DNA from: PALSA-693 sp963781155
GTDB lineage: Bacteria; Actinomycetota; Acidimicrobiia; Acidimicrobiales; Palsa-688
Length of the DNA stretch: 64,000 nucleotides
Reading direction: 5' to 3'
NCBI GenBank assembly: GCA_963781155.1
Contig: CAWAEC010000007.1
Coordinates: 558,001 to 622,000, forward strand
The notes beneath the pieces are model-generated. The model ran no database searches. It worked only from the letters and a program-made list of their open reading frames with translations, and was not told the DNA's origin. The position numbers were made by a program, and so were the translations under genes. Below, one piece after another: positions 43,861 to 52,722 of this stretch (positions within the stretch are counted from its first letter, which is position 1; each line of letters begins with the position of its first letter).

Positions 43861-44541
43861 ATGGTAGAGCAGAGGGCTACAGACGCTGAGGCCCAACCGG
43901 CACCGCGCTGGGCGCGAACGCTCCAGGCCCGCTCGATGCGCGCCCACGGGCGTCGCACCCTGGTCAAGTTGCTGGACGCCGCCGTCGTCGAATTTGCCGA
44001 GCGTGGATGGCACGGGGCCAGCATGGCCCGGGTCGCCAGGCGGGCGGGGACAGCGCACGGGACGGCGTACGCCTATTTCGCTAACAAGGACGACCTCCTG
44101 TTTGCTTTAGCAGAAGACGTCGGTCCCGAACTCCTGTCGGCCCTGCTGTCCATGCCCGTATTGGAGCCGGGACCGGAAGGTTTCTTGTCGCTGCGGGACT
44201 GGGTCGCAGCCGTGTGCGGTAACTTCCGACGCCACGCCCCGGTGTTTCATGCTGTTGTCGAAGCGCTCTCAGACGAGGAGACCAGCAGGACCGGTCAAGT
44301 CGCCCGTGAATATCAGGGCAAGGTCCTGGACCTCTTTGCGGACCGGATCCGCGCCAGTGGCGCCAAGGGACTCGATCCGTCGATGGCGGCGTTGAGTATC
44401 TATGCGTTGCTGGACGGGGCCAACGAGTCGGTCTATCGGGGTGAGCTGCTGGTCAGTGACGCGGAACTCCATGCCGGGGTGGCGGAGTTCGTGCATCGGT
44501 CCGTGCTCGGAGGTGACGCGGGCAGTGACGGGCGCGGTTGA
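43861..44541 (+). CDS. TetR family transcriptional regulator (paralogue of the one at 25872)
   Basis: 226 residues. The DNA-binding half reads Arg-Ala-His-Gly-Arg-Arg-Thr-Leu-Val-Lys-Leu-Leu-Asp-Ala-Ala and Arg-Ala-Gly-Thr-Ala-His-Gly-Thr-Ala-Tyr-Ala-Tyr-Phe, nearly identical to the regulator at 25872. The ligand-binding half is less similar but keeps Tyr-Ala-Leu-Leu-Asp-Gly-Ala-Asn-Glu-Ser-Val-Tyr. It follows the CoA-transferase on the same strand by 69 bp and converges with the gene ending at 44551. Confidence 0.88.
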   Translation: MVEQRATDAEAQPAPRWARTLQARSMRAHGRRTLVKLLDAAVVEFAERGWHGASMARVARRAGTAHGTAYAYFANKDDLLFALAEDVGPELLSALLSMPVLEPGPEGFLSLRDWVAAVCGNFRRHAPVFHAVVEALSDEETSRTGQVAREYQGKVLDLFADRIRASGAKGLDPSMAALSIYALLDGANESVYRGELLVSDAELHAGVAEFVHRSVLGGDAGSDGRG

Positions 44542-44550
44542 AGGGGACGG

Positions 44551-45345
44551 CTACCACAACTGATCGGTGTAGGTGTCTGTGCCCACCACCGTCGGAAGGA
44601 ACGGCGCCGCGAAGGTGACCGATCCGGCACCGGACTGATCGATGTCTTTCGCATAGGCGTGAAAACGGTCCCACGCAGCCACCGGTTCGCTTTCCAGGAA
44701 ACACAGCTGGAGAACGCGCTCGTCGCTGCCGCCATCGGTGCCCAGGGACATGGGCGCCTGAGCGTCGGGCGGGCGAGGAATGACCTTCCAGCTGCAGACC
44801 ATGTCTACCGGACTACCGTCCATCAGTTGCCGGGCCGGGCCGGATTCGACCTCGCGGATGAGGGCGTCCCGTGAAGTGCCTTCCGATGGCTCAATAACCA
44901 CCACGCCCAGGCCCGCATACTTGTGGTCGAGCGCCAACTCCACCGGCACTCCATCCTCACGGGCGTAGACCGTCGAGTCCGGCACATATATCCCGGTGTG
45001 GGCATGGGTCCGGTCCTGGAAACCTCGGCCATTCTGATAGAGCCAAACCACCTGCTCCCCGGCCCACTTGCTCGCCTCGTCGAGGTTACCGAGGTGCACC
45101 CAGTAGATGGAAAGGTACGAGCCAGCGTCGACGGGCCGGGCGAAGGGACTGTCGGCTGGAAAGCGCAGATCCTTGAGAGAGCGCGGCGCGACCCAACGAC
45201 TTCCCGCGAACCAGCCCGGTCCGATCATGCAGCCGGCGTAGAAGTGATCCCTTTCATACCATCGGTTGTAGGCCACCTCGTGACCGCGGTTCGGGTCCAC
45301 CATGGTGAAGAGTATCTGACCAATTTTGACCGGATAATCCTGCAC
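44551..45345 (-). CDS. Uncharacterised protein with possible EthD/dimeric alpha-beta barrel features
   Basis: 264 residues from GTG 45345, chosen because GAGGAGGGA is directly upstream. Asn-Arg-Trp-Tyr-Glu-Arg-Asp-His-Phe near residue 28 resembles the Asn-x-Trp-Tyr-x-x-x-His of EthD-type stress/ether-degradation barrels, which would place it among dimeric alpha-beta barrel proteins. The rest (Tyr-Leu-Ser-Ile-Tyr-Trp-Val-His-Leu-Gly and Val-Cys-Ser-Trp-Lys-Val-Ile-Pro-Arg-Pro-Pro) is not recognised. The half-length repeat suggests two barrels. It is divergent from the alcohol dehydrogenase at 45588. Confidence 0.6.
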   Translation of the reverse strand: MQDYPVKIGQILFTMVDPNRGHEVAYNRWYERDHFYAGCMIGPGWFAGSRWVAPRSLKDLRFPADSPFARPVDAGSYLSIYWVHLGNLDEASKWAGEQVVWLYQNGRGFQDRTHAHTGIYVPDSTVYAREDGVPVELALDHKYAGLGVVVIEPSEGTSRDALIREVESGPARQLMDGSPVDMVCSWKVIPRPPDAQAPMSLGTDGGSDERVLQLCFLESEPVAAWDRFHAYAKDIDQSGAGSVTFAAPFLPTVVGTDTYTDQLW

Positions 45346-45502
45346 AGTCCCTCCTCTTGCGCTGGTGGTCGTCGAAAGTCTGGCGCACCAGATGTGCGGG
45401 TAGGACGCATCCCCTTTGCCTCCCGAGACGATGTTATCAAATAGGTCGCCGGGTCGACGAGCCTCCATACCGGATGAGGTGAGACACAGGTATCAAGCAG
45501 CG

Positions 45503-45531
45503 TTGACGGCGGCACCGGGCACGGATAGGGT
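45503..45531 (+). promoter_or_regulatory. Putative promoter TTGACG-17-TAGGGT
   Basis: TTGACG at 45503-45508 and TAGGGT at 45526-45531 are separated by exactly 17 bases and lie 57 bases before the alcohol dehydrogenase start at 45588. This is the best -35/-10 match in the window. Confidence 0.55.
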
Positions 45532-45587
45532 GTGACTCCGCAGGCTCCGGTATCGGGACGGGGCCAACGGGGGTCCGGAGGACATAT

Positions 45588-46668
45588 ATGAGAGCGATCG
45601 TCTGGACCGGCAAGATCGAAGTTCATGACGACGTCGCCGTACGGCCCCCCGGAGATCGCGAGGTGAGGGTCCGGATCCAAAACGCCGGCCTGTGCCACAG
45701 CGATGTTTCCGTCATCAACGGAACTATCCCGTTTCCGACTCCGGTGGTCCTCGGTCACGAGGGTGCCGGCGTCGTGCAGGAGGTTGGATCCGCCGTCACC
45801 CGCGTGGCGCCCGGTGACCACGTGGTCATGACGACCCTCGGCAATTGTGGACAGTGCGACGCATGCGACCGTGGGCTGCCTACTCAGTGCCGGTACGCCG
45901 TCGGTGGTGGCGCCGGGGCCGGTCGCTTTACCGTCGGCGGCTCAGATTCGTTCCAGTTTGCCAATCTCGGTGTCTTCAGCGAAGAAACCATCGCGTTCGA
46001 GACCCAGTGCGTTCGCATCGACCCGGACGTTCCACTGTCGTCGGCATGTCTCATCGGTTGCGCGGTCGTCACGGGCACCGGAGCCGTGCTCAACCGGGCA
46101 AAAGTGCAGCCTGGTCAGACGGTGGCCGTGATCGGGGCAGGCGGCATAGGGCAGTCGGTGATCCAGGGCGCCCGGTTGTCGTCGGCGGGACGGATCATTG
46201 CTGTCGACGCCAATCCGGCCAAGGAGGCGGCCGCCCGCCAGATGGGGGCGACCGACTTCGTCAATGCCTCGTCGACCGACGACACCGTCGCGGCCTGTGC
46301 GGGACCTCGGGCTCCCCAACGGAGTCGACTACGCCTTTGAATGCGTCGGTCAGCCGGCGCTGATTCGTCAGGCTATCGACATGCTCGACTGGGGTGGTTC
46401 GTGCATCATGCTCGGCGTCCCCAGGCCCGGCACCGAGGTGAGCTTCGTCGTCAACAATATGTACAACGACAAGTCCATCCTTGGTTGTCGGTACGGTTCC
46501 ACCAAACCCCATCACGACATTCCGCTGATTGTCGATCTGTACAAGAGCGGTCGGTTTTTTCTCGACGAGATGGTGAGCCAGCTCTACGATCTGTCTGACA
46601 TCGAACGTGCTCTCGCTGACCTCGATGCCGGCAAGCTCAACCGGGCCGTATTGAACGTCACGACCTGA
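45588..46668 (+). CDS. Zinc-dependent alcohol dehydrogenase (MDR family), frameshift near 46296
   Basis: About 359 residues. Catalytic-zinc ligands appear in Leu-Cys-His-Ser-Asp (near 37) and Gly-His-Glu-Gly-Ala-Gly. The structural zinc site is Asn-Cys-Gly-Gln-Cys-Asp-Ala-Cys with a fourth Cys seven residues on. The NAD fold has Ile-Gly-Ala-Gly-Gly-Ile-Gly. A frame change near 46296 is repaired by Val-Arg-Asp-Leu-Gly-Leu-Pro-Asn-Gly-Val-Asp-Tyr. The type resembles group III alcohol dehydrogenases and mycothiol- or NDMA-dependent members. An epimerase gene follows after 5 bp. It oxidises an alcohol to an aldehyde or ketone. Confidence 0.86.
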
Positions 46669-46673
46669 GTTCC

Positions 46674-47582
46674 GTGATCCAACGAGAGAAGATTCTTGTA
46701 ACCGGCCCGGGCGGTCATCTGACCAAGCCGATCGTCAGGAGGCTGGTCGACGACAACGAGGTCTGGGGCCTCGCCCGGTTCAGCCGGCCCGAGAGCCGAG
46801 CCGAACTCGAAGCATGGGGCGTGAAATGCGTGCCGAAGGACCTGGCCCACGACAGCCTGGATGACCTGCCGACCGACTTCGACCGGGTCTTCCACGCGGG
46901 AGCCGTGGTGGCCATGTCATCCGAGGATGATATGGCCTATACCTTCAAAGTAAATGTTGAAGGGACCGGGAAGCTGCTCGAGCACTGCCGGGCGGCCAGA
47001 ACGTTCGTCCATTGCTCCACCGGAGGCGTGTACGCCAAGCAGACGCGGCCCGTCCGGGAGGACGACGACTATGGCGCCCCGATTCCCGCGTACAGCCTCT
47101 CCAAGGTGTCGGCCGAACAGCTGGTGCGGTTCCTGGCCCCCCGGCTCGGGACCCCGACGATCATCCTGCGTATCGGGGCGGTATACGGGCCCGATGCCAC
47201 GGGACCACTCGTGCGCATCAACCGTATGTTGCGCGGCAAGGAGGTCTGGGTCAATCCGACCGAGCCACGCAGGGCGTCGGTGATGTGGGTGGATGACGCG
47301 GTGCGACTGGCCATCGCCGCGCTGGAGAAAGGGCAGGTCCCCCCGATCGTCGTCAATTTCGCCGGCGACGATCCGGTGAGTATCGAGGAGTACTGCCGGT
47401 ACACCGGGGAACTCCTGGGTGTCGAACCGACGTTCAAGTACACCGATGAGACGTACCCGGCGAACCAGATGGACACCGCCCGGATGCGCGAAGTGCTCGG
47501 GCCCTGCGAGGTCGGATGGAGGGAGGGCTTCCGCCGCCTCATCGAAGAATGTTTCCCCGAGCGTCTGGTCAGCCGGGCCTGA
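46674..47582 (+). CDS. NAD-dependent epimerase/dehydratase-type extended SDR
   Basis: 302 residues from GTG 46674, five bases after the alcohol dehydrogenase stop. The nucleotide loop is Val-Thr-Gly-Pro-Gly-Gly-His-Leu-Thr, followed by Glu-Val-Trp-Gly-Leu-Ala-Arg-Phe-Ser. His-Cys-Ser-Thr-Gly-Gly and Tyr-Ser-Leu-Ser-Lys give the active site. Val-Asn-Phe-Ala-Gly-Asp-Asp and Ser-Ile-Glu-Glu-Tyr occur near the end as in its two homologues at 28779 and 47683. It probably oxidises or epimerises a hydroxylated intermediate next to the alcohol dehydrogenase step. Confidence 0.85.
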   Translation: MIQREKILVTGPGGHLTKPIVRRLVDDNEVWGLARFSRPESRAELEAWGVKCVPKDLAHDSLDDLPTDFDRVFHAGAVVAMSSEDDMAYTFKVNVEGTGKLLEHCRAARTFVHCSTGGVYAKQTRPVREDDDYGAPIPAYSLSKVSAEQLVRFLAPRLGTPTIILRIGAVYGPDATGPLVRINRMLRGKEVWVNPTEPRRASVMWVDDAVRLAIAALEKGQVPPIVVNFAGDDPVSIEEYCRYTGELLGVEPTFKYTDETYPANQMDTARMREVLGPCEVGWREGFRRLIEECFPERLVSRA

Positions 47583-47682
47583 GCAACCCGTTCGTACGTG
47601 GGCCGTGGTCAATTCCGGTACCAACGTGGTGGCGCTTCTCGGTAGCTGCCCGGCCCGCGGGCAAGACGAGGAAGGAGTGAAA

Positions 47683-48609
47683 TTGCGCTACGCGGTGAAA
47701 AGATCCTGATCACCGGCGCGGCCGGGCAGATCGGCTACCCCATGGCGACCTACCTCGCGGCGGAAAACGAAGTGTGGGGACTCGCCCGTTTCAGTGAGGC
47801 GAGCGGGCAGTCGCGCCTCACGTCGGCAGGCGTCATCACCTATCGCTGTGACCTGGAGGCTGGTGACTTTACCGAATTGCCACCCGACTTTACGTATGTG
47901 ATCCACCTGGCCGCCCTCATCGTCGGTAGCGATTATGACCGCGCCATCAAGGTCAACGCCGAGGCGACGGGCCTTCTCCTTCAGCACTGTCGGCAGGCCA
48001 AGGCAGCGCTGGTGATGTCGACGCATTCGGTCTACAAGCCCCAACTCGATCCGTGGCATGTGTTTGCCGAGACTGATCCGCTCGGAGACGTGAACGCCTC
48101 GTTCAGTCCCACGTACTCGGTCTCCAAAATCGGGCAGGAGGCGGTGGCCCGCTACTGCGCCCGCGCCTTCGATCTGCCAGTGGTCATCGCACGGATGAAC
48201 GCCTCGTATGGTCCAAACGGGGGGCTCCCGGCCTATCACCTCGATGCCGTCGCGGCAGGCAAGCCGGTGACCACCCGATGGGACCCGTGCACGTACAGTC
48301 TCATTTACGAGGACGACATCAACGAGCAGGCGGCCCGCGCTGCTCGACGCGGCCAGCGTGCCTGCCACCATCGTCAACTGGGCGGGTGATGAGGGGGTAA
48401 GTGTGCAGGAGTGGGTTTCTTACATGGGCACGCTTACCGGCCGGGAGGCCGAGGTCCACGTCAAGGAGGAACCCGGGACTCTGCGAGGTTCGGTCGCCGA
48501 TGTGACGACACGGACCGCCTTCACCGGGCCCTGTCGGGTCACCTGGCGGGACGGGTTACACCGTACGTGGGTGGCGCGCCAAGGGGGCGGAGCGTCGGAC
48601 GCCGGGTAG
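47683..48609 (+). CDS. NAD-dependent epimerase/dehydratase-type extended SDR (two frameshifts)
   Basis: About 308 residues. TTG 47683 lies behind GAAGGAG; one base is missing near 47694, giving Lys-Ile-Leu-Ile-Thr-Gly-Ala-Ala-Gly-Gln-Ile-Gly. Glu-Val-Trp-Gly-Leu-Ala-Arg-Phe-Ser and Tyr-Ser-Val-Ser-Lys are as in the neighbouring homologue. A second change near 48337 restores Ala-Ser-Val-Pro-Ala-Thr-Ile-Val-Asn-Trp-Ala-Gly and Val-Gln-Glu-Trp. That C-terminal piece is closest to the homologue at 28779 (Val-Pro-Ala-Thr-Ile-Val-Asn-Trp-Ala-Gly). It was probably made by duplication and follows its sister gene after 100 bp. Confidence 0.78.
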
Positions 48610-48665
48610 GTTGCCGCCACGGCTGGAACGAGTCGCCCGTGCCAGGGCCGGAGCCGACTTTCCCT

Positions 48666-49145
48666 TCAGGCGACGCGGGTCTGTGGCAGGCGGACGAGGG
48701 GGATCCGTCGGGAGGTCTTGGCTTGATAGTCGCTGTACCAGGCCCGATCTGCGATCAGCAACGGCCAGACCCGCTCGTAGTCGGCGCCATCGAGGATTTC
48801 AGGCACGGACCAGTATTCTCCAGTTTGGGTGCGGACCAGGACCTCGGGGTTGGCCGAGCGGTCCGCGAGGTTGACGTACCACGCGGGGTGATTTGCGGCG
48901 CCGGCGAATGAGGCCACGATTACCGGAACGCCGTCGGCGTCCCGCCAAAATGGAATCGCGATTTTGTGCTCCTTACCCGTCTTGCGACCGATTGTCCGGA
49001 GCACGACATGATGCATACCTGCCTGGCACCACACGGCGTCATCAGAGCTCGACTCAAGGGCCTCGACGTGCGCACGGCTGATTACTGGGATCTCCTCCAG
49101 CGACGGAGTCTCCCACTCCTGCACAACCTTCTGGCTTTCTGTCAC
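48666..49145 (-). CDS. Ddn-like F420-dependent nitroreductase-family protein
   Basis: 159 residues from GTG 49145. The frame is open further upstream but the added part has no family similarity. The central motif Gly-Arg-Lys-Thr-Gly-Lys-Glu-His-Lys, then Val-Pro-Val-Ile-Val-Ala-Ser-Phe-Ala-Gly-Ala, Asn-His-Pro-Ala-Trp-Tyr-Val-Asn-Leu and Asn-Pro-Glu-Val are those of the deazaflavin-dependent nitroreductase (Ddn/DUF385) family. Family members reduce quinones or nitro compounds with F420H2. It is between the epimerase (converging) and the LLM gene at 49353 (diverging). Confidence 0.87.
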   Translation of the reverse strand: MTESQKVVQEWETPSLEEIPVISRAHVEALESSSDDAVWCQAGMHHVVLRTIGRKTGKEHKIAIPFWRDADGVPVIVASFAGAANHPAWYVNLADRSANPEVLVRTQTGEYWSVPEILDGADYERVWPLLIADRAWYSDYQAKTSRRIPLVRLPQTRVA

Positions 49146-49286
49146 GGCATTCAGGCTACTCCAAATGAAAATTGCCGCAGAAGTGGCATCGGGTCGTCGT
49201 TTCCGGCCCGGAACGGCGTCTGCCACAAGCGGGTCGATTCGGTTGATCCGTCCACTATCCCGCCCACCCTCCTCAGTTGAGGCGGG

Positions 49287-49315
49287 TTGACGCCGCAGGG
49301 TCGGTACGGTAAGTT
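49287..49315 (+). promoter_or_regulatory. Putative promoter TTGACG-17-TAAGTT
   Basis: TTGACG at 49287-49292 and TAAGTT at 49310-49315 are 17 bases apart and 38 bases upstream of the LLM gene start at 49353. The -10 fits the TAnnnT pattern. Confidence 0.5.
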
Positions 49316-49352
49316 GACATCGTTGTCTAGTAGCTAGGGGAGGCCGCTCAGC

Positions 49353-50489
49353 ATGGAGTTCGGGGTCTTTATCCAGGGATACACGCCGAGCTATCGGCGG
49401 GAGGTGGACCCCGACGCTGAGCATCACTCGTTGATGCATGACCTGGAGTTGGTGCAGGCGGCCGACCGCGCTGGGTTCAAGTATATGTGGGCCACCGAGC
49501 ACCATTTCCTCGACGAATATTCTCATCTGTCGGCGAATGATGTGGTGCTGGGATATCTGGCCCACGCCACCGAGCGGATCCATCTGGGATCAGGGATCTT
49601 CAATCCGCTGGCGCAGGTCAATCATCCGGCCAAGGTGGCGGAACGGGTGGCGATGCTTGATCATCTCTCAAACGGACGGTTCGAGTTCGGCACCGGCCGG
49701 GGGGCGGGCAGTCACGAGATCCTGGGCTTCTTGTATCGGGACGGGATCACCGACACGTCAGCCACCAAGGAGATGTGGGAGGAGACCATCGGCGAGTTCG
49801 CCAAAATGTGGCTCCAGGAAGAATACGAGGGATTCGAAGGGAAATGGTGGGCACTGCCGCCGCGGAAGGTCCTCCCGAAGCCATGGAAAAAGCCGCACCC
49901 GGCCATGTGGTACGCCGCCGGGAACACCACCAGCTACGCCATGGCGGCTCAGAAAGGCCTGGGCGTGCTCGGATTCTCGGTCGGATCCATCGACGCCCTT
50001 GCGCCGGTTATGGAGGCCTACAAGAAGGACATCCCCAACGCGGAACCGGTGGGAGCTTTTGTCAATGACAACATCATGGTTACCTCGGGAGCCTACGTAG
50101 CCGAGGATCGGGAGGTTGCGTACGACTGGGCTACCGCTCCGCACAACACCTATCTCGGCAGCAACGTCTACCGGTATCACGACACCTTCCCGCACCCGCC
50201 GGAGGTGCCAAACTGGCCGGACCTGCTACCGGATTATACCCGCGAAGCCATTCCCCATATGCTCCAGAGCGGGGCGGTATTGGGCGATCCCGACGACGCC
50301 CTCGAGCAGTGCCGACGTTGGGAGGCGGCCGGGGCCGACCAACTGGTATTCGGGCTGGGGACGGCCACTCAAGAACAGTCGCTCGAGATGATCCGGCTGA
50401 TGGGAGAGCACGTCATCCCGAAAATCGACAAGGATCCCATCCATCGCACCACTCGGCTGCGCGAAGCCGCCGCGAACGCGAGGTCGTAA
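49353..50489 (+). CDS. LLM-class flavin/F420-dependent oxidoreductase
   Basis: 378 residues from ATG 49353 behind AGGGGAGG. Family features: Ala-Asp-Arg-Ala-Gly-Phe-Lys-Tyr-Met-Trp-Ala-Thr-Glu-His-His near residue 37, Leu-Gly-Ser-Gly-Ile-Phe-Asn-Pro, and Phe-Glu-Phe-Gly-Thr-Gly-Arg-Gly-Ala-Gly-Ser-His-Glu. The Asp-Ala-Glu-type Met-Trp-Tyr-Ala-Ala-Gly-Asn segment resembles monooxygenase members. The second importer cassette begins 31 bp downstream, so the enzyme probably acts on its imported substrate. Confidence 0.86.
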   Translation: MEFGVFIQGYTPSYRREVDPDAEHHSLMHDLELVQAADRAGFKYMWATEHHFLDEYSHLSANDVVLGYLAHATERIHLGSGIFNPLAQVNHPAKVAERVAMLDHLSNGRFEFGTGRGAGSHEILGFLYRDGITDTSATKEMWEETIGEFAKMWLQEEYEGFEGKWWALPPRKVLPKPWKKPHPAMWYAAGNTTSYAMAAQKGLGVLGFSVGSIDALAPVMEAYKKDIPNAEPVGAFVNDNIMVTSGAYVAEDREVAYDWATAPHNTYLGSNVYRYHDTFPHPPEVPNWPDLLPDYTREAIPHMLQSGAVLGDPDDALEQCRRWEAAGADQLVFGLGTATQEQSLEMIRLMGEHVIPKIDKDPIHRTTRLREAAANARS

Positions 50490-50520
50490 ACATCCGGTAA
50501 CTATCTCTTTAGGGGGGAAG

Positions 50521-51802
50521 ATGATGAGAAGGCGTTGGCGACTGCTGAGTTGTGCGGTAGTCGGCTCCCTGGCAGTAGCGGCTTGTGGCAGTTCGACATC
50601 AAAGAATTCGACCGCCACCACCAGCTCGAGCGGTTCCAGCGGGACCAGCGGTGGAAGCTCAGGATCGAGCACCCAGTACAAGCCGATCCCGGCCGGTCCG
50701 ATCGTGTTCGGTCTGTCGGCACCCCTGAGCGGGGCCACCGCCTCGTACGGGCTGTTGACCCAACTCTCTTTTGACAAGGTCACGGTCCCCGCGTTCCAGG
50801 CCGAGTTTCCGAATGGCATCGACGGTCATCCGGTGCAGGTGAAACTTCTCGACGACGCCAGTGACGTCACCAAGGCGGTCAGTGTTGCCGAGCAGCTGGT
50901 CGTGGACCACGTGGCGGCGGTCCTGACGGTGAGCTACAACCCGGAGGCGGCCGACCAGCAACTGGCCGTCTTCAACAAGAACAAGATCCCCGTGATCTCG
51001 ACCCTCAGTGGCTCCCAGTACACCAATACCTCCTCCTGGCCATACGACTTCGGGATCGGGGCATCGCTGCCACAGGAGGGGCAGGCAGCCGCGCAATGGA
51101 TTGCGGCCAAGGGTTACACCCGGGTGGCGAGCATCGACGATGGTCTTCCGCAGGACACGGATGCGCTCGGACAGATCACCAACGCAATGAAGACATCCGC
51201 TCCTCAAGCGCAAATCGTGAAGGCAGTGACGGTCTCTCCGGGATCGGTCGACCTCTCGGCCGCGGTGGCGCAGCTCAAGGCGGCCAACCCGCAGGCGCTG
51301 CTGGTGTACCTCGGCTACGGGTATGGCCCGCTGTGGACGGCCATGAGATCGGCGTCCTTCTCTCCGCAGATTGTCGCCGCCGCCGGAGCCTGGTATGACG
51401 GATTCAATGCCATGGGCCCGCTGGCCGACACCGCCACCGCCCTTTATTACGACTGCGCCGACACGACGGCCCAGACGTTTCCGGCCAGCACGGTCGCGCT
51501 CGATGAACCAGTACGCCGCGGTCAGCGGTGACGCCGCTGTCAACTACCTGACGTTCGTGGCGACCGACACCGTGCCCCTCGAAATGCTGAAATACGCGAT
51601 CGAGAAGTACCACTCGACCGACCCGAACGCCATCAAGGCCGGCCTGGAGAGCATCAGCAATATGAGCTTCCAGGGAATCACGTACTCGTATTCACCGACC
51701 AACCATTTCGGTGTGACAGGCGGCTACGGCGCCGCGGTCTGCAATATGAACCCGCCGTACGCCGGAGGCAAGGCGAAGGTGCCGGTCAAGGCCCAGTCGT
51801 AA
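50521..51802 (+). CDS. Branched-chain-type ABC importer substrate-binding lipoprotein (frameshift near 51500)
   Basis: About 426 residues. Start ATG 50521 or 50524 behind GGGGGGAAG. The signal peptide contains Arg-Arg-Arg and the lipobox Ala-Val-Ala-Ala-Cys, followed by a Ser/Thr/Gly-rich linker and the periplasmic-binding domain (Leu-Ser-Ala-Pro-Leu-Ser-Gly, Ile-Asp-Gly-His-Pro-Val-Gln-Val). Near 51500 the frame changes and continues Met-Asn-Gln-Tyr-Ala-Ala-Val-Ser-Gly-Asp, ending at 51802. Similarity to the binding protein at 12204 is limited, so the imported substrate probably differs. It is the first gene of the second importer cassette. Confidence 0.84.
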
Positions 51803-51833
51803 GTCGTAGTCCTCGCACGAAAAGCGAGCCGCG

Positions 51834-52721
51834 TTGAACGTATTCCTCACCACCATCATCGCCGGGTTGGCCATCGGCTCGGTCTATGGTCTGGTGGGCA
51901 TCGGCTATACGGTCATCTTCAATGCCACCCGGGTCTTCAACCTGGCCCAGGGCGACCTGGTCATGGTGGGAATCATGTCCTCCTACTACGGCCTGGTCGT
52001 GCTCAAGCTGCCACAGATCGCCGATCTGGTGCTCGTGGTCGCCTTCGTCGGGCTGGTAGCCGCGTTCGAGGAACGCACGGTAGTTCGTCCATTCCTGCGC
52101 AAAAGCGGCAACGCGAGCTTCGGCTGGTTCATCGCCACCCTCGGCTTCAGCGTCATCATCGAGACGGTCGTGAACGTATTGTTCGGGCATCACGACATCG
52201 TCGAGATCCCGAGCCCACTGCCACTGTCGGGCCTGCACGTCGGTTCGTCCATCATCGGCTACCGCCAGCTACTGATCATCGGGACGTTCGTCGTGGTGAT
52301 CCTGTTCCTCGAGGTGTTCTATGCCCGCACCTGGACGGGCCAGGCCATGCGGGGCACTGCGGAGGACCGGGAAGCTGCGAGCCTTCTCGGGGTGAACCCG
52401 GAAGTCATGAGCCGGAGGGCCTTCCTGATCGCCGGGATGGTGGCAGGCCTGGCCGGGTGGGTTATTGCGCCGATCACCTTCTCGAACCCGGCAGTCGGCT
52501 TGGCGTTCACGCTCAAGGGGTTCCTGGCCCTGGCCATCGGTGGGTTCGGCAGCATTCGAGGTGCGGTGGCCGGCGGTCTGGCGCTCGGGGTGTGCGAGCA
52601 GTTGTTCGACACGTACGGATCGTCCAACTACGAGGTCGTGGTGGGCGCCACTCTGGTGGTGATCGTCCTCACCATCCGGCCAGAGGGGCTATTCAAGACC
52701 ACCGTGGCCCGGAGGGTGTGA
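51834..52721 (+). CDS. Branched-chain-type ABC permease, LivH family
   Basis: 295 residues from TTG 51834, 31 bp after the binding protein. Several hydrophobic helices, with Gly-Leu-Ala-Ile-Gly-Ser-Val-Tyr-Gly-Leu-Val-Gly-Ile-Gly-Tyr at the start and Ala-Gln-Gly-Asp-Leu-Val-Met-Val-Gly. Gly-Thr-Ala-Glu-Asp-Arg-Glu-Ala-Ala and Gly-Gly-Phe-Gly-Ser-Ile-Arg-Gly-Ala lie in the coupling region. It pairs with the LivM half of the next protein. Confidence 0.88.
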   Translation: MNVFLTTIIAGLAIGSVYGLVGIGYTVIFNATRVFNLAQGDLVMVGIMSSYYGLVVLKLPQIADLVLVVAFVGLVAAFEERTVVRPFLRKSGNASFGWFIATLGFSVIIETVVNVLFGHHDIVEIPSPLPLSGLHVGSSIIGYRQLLIIGTFVVVILFLEVFYARTWTGQAMRGTAEDREAASLLGVNPEVMSRRAFLIAGMVAGLAGWVIAPITFSNPAVGLAFTLKGFLALAIGGFGSIRGAVAGGLALGVCEQLFDTYGSSNYEVVVGATLVVIVLTIRPEGLFKTTVARRV

Positions 52722-52722
52722 G

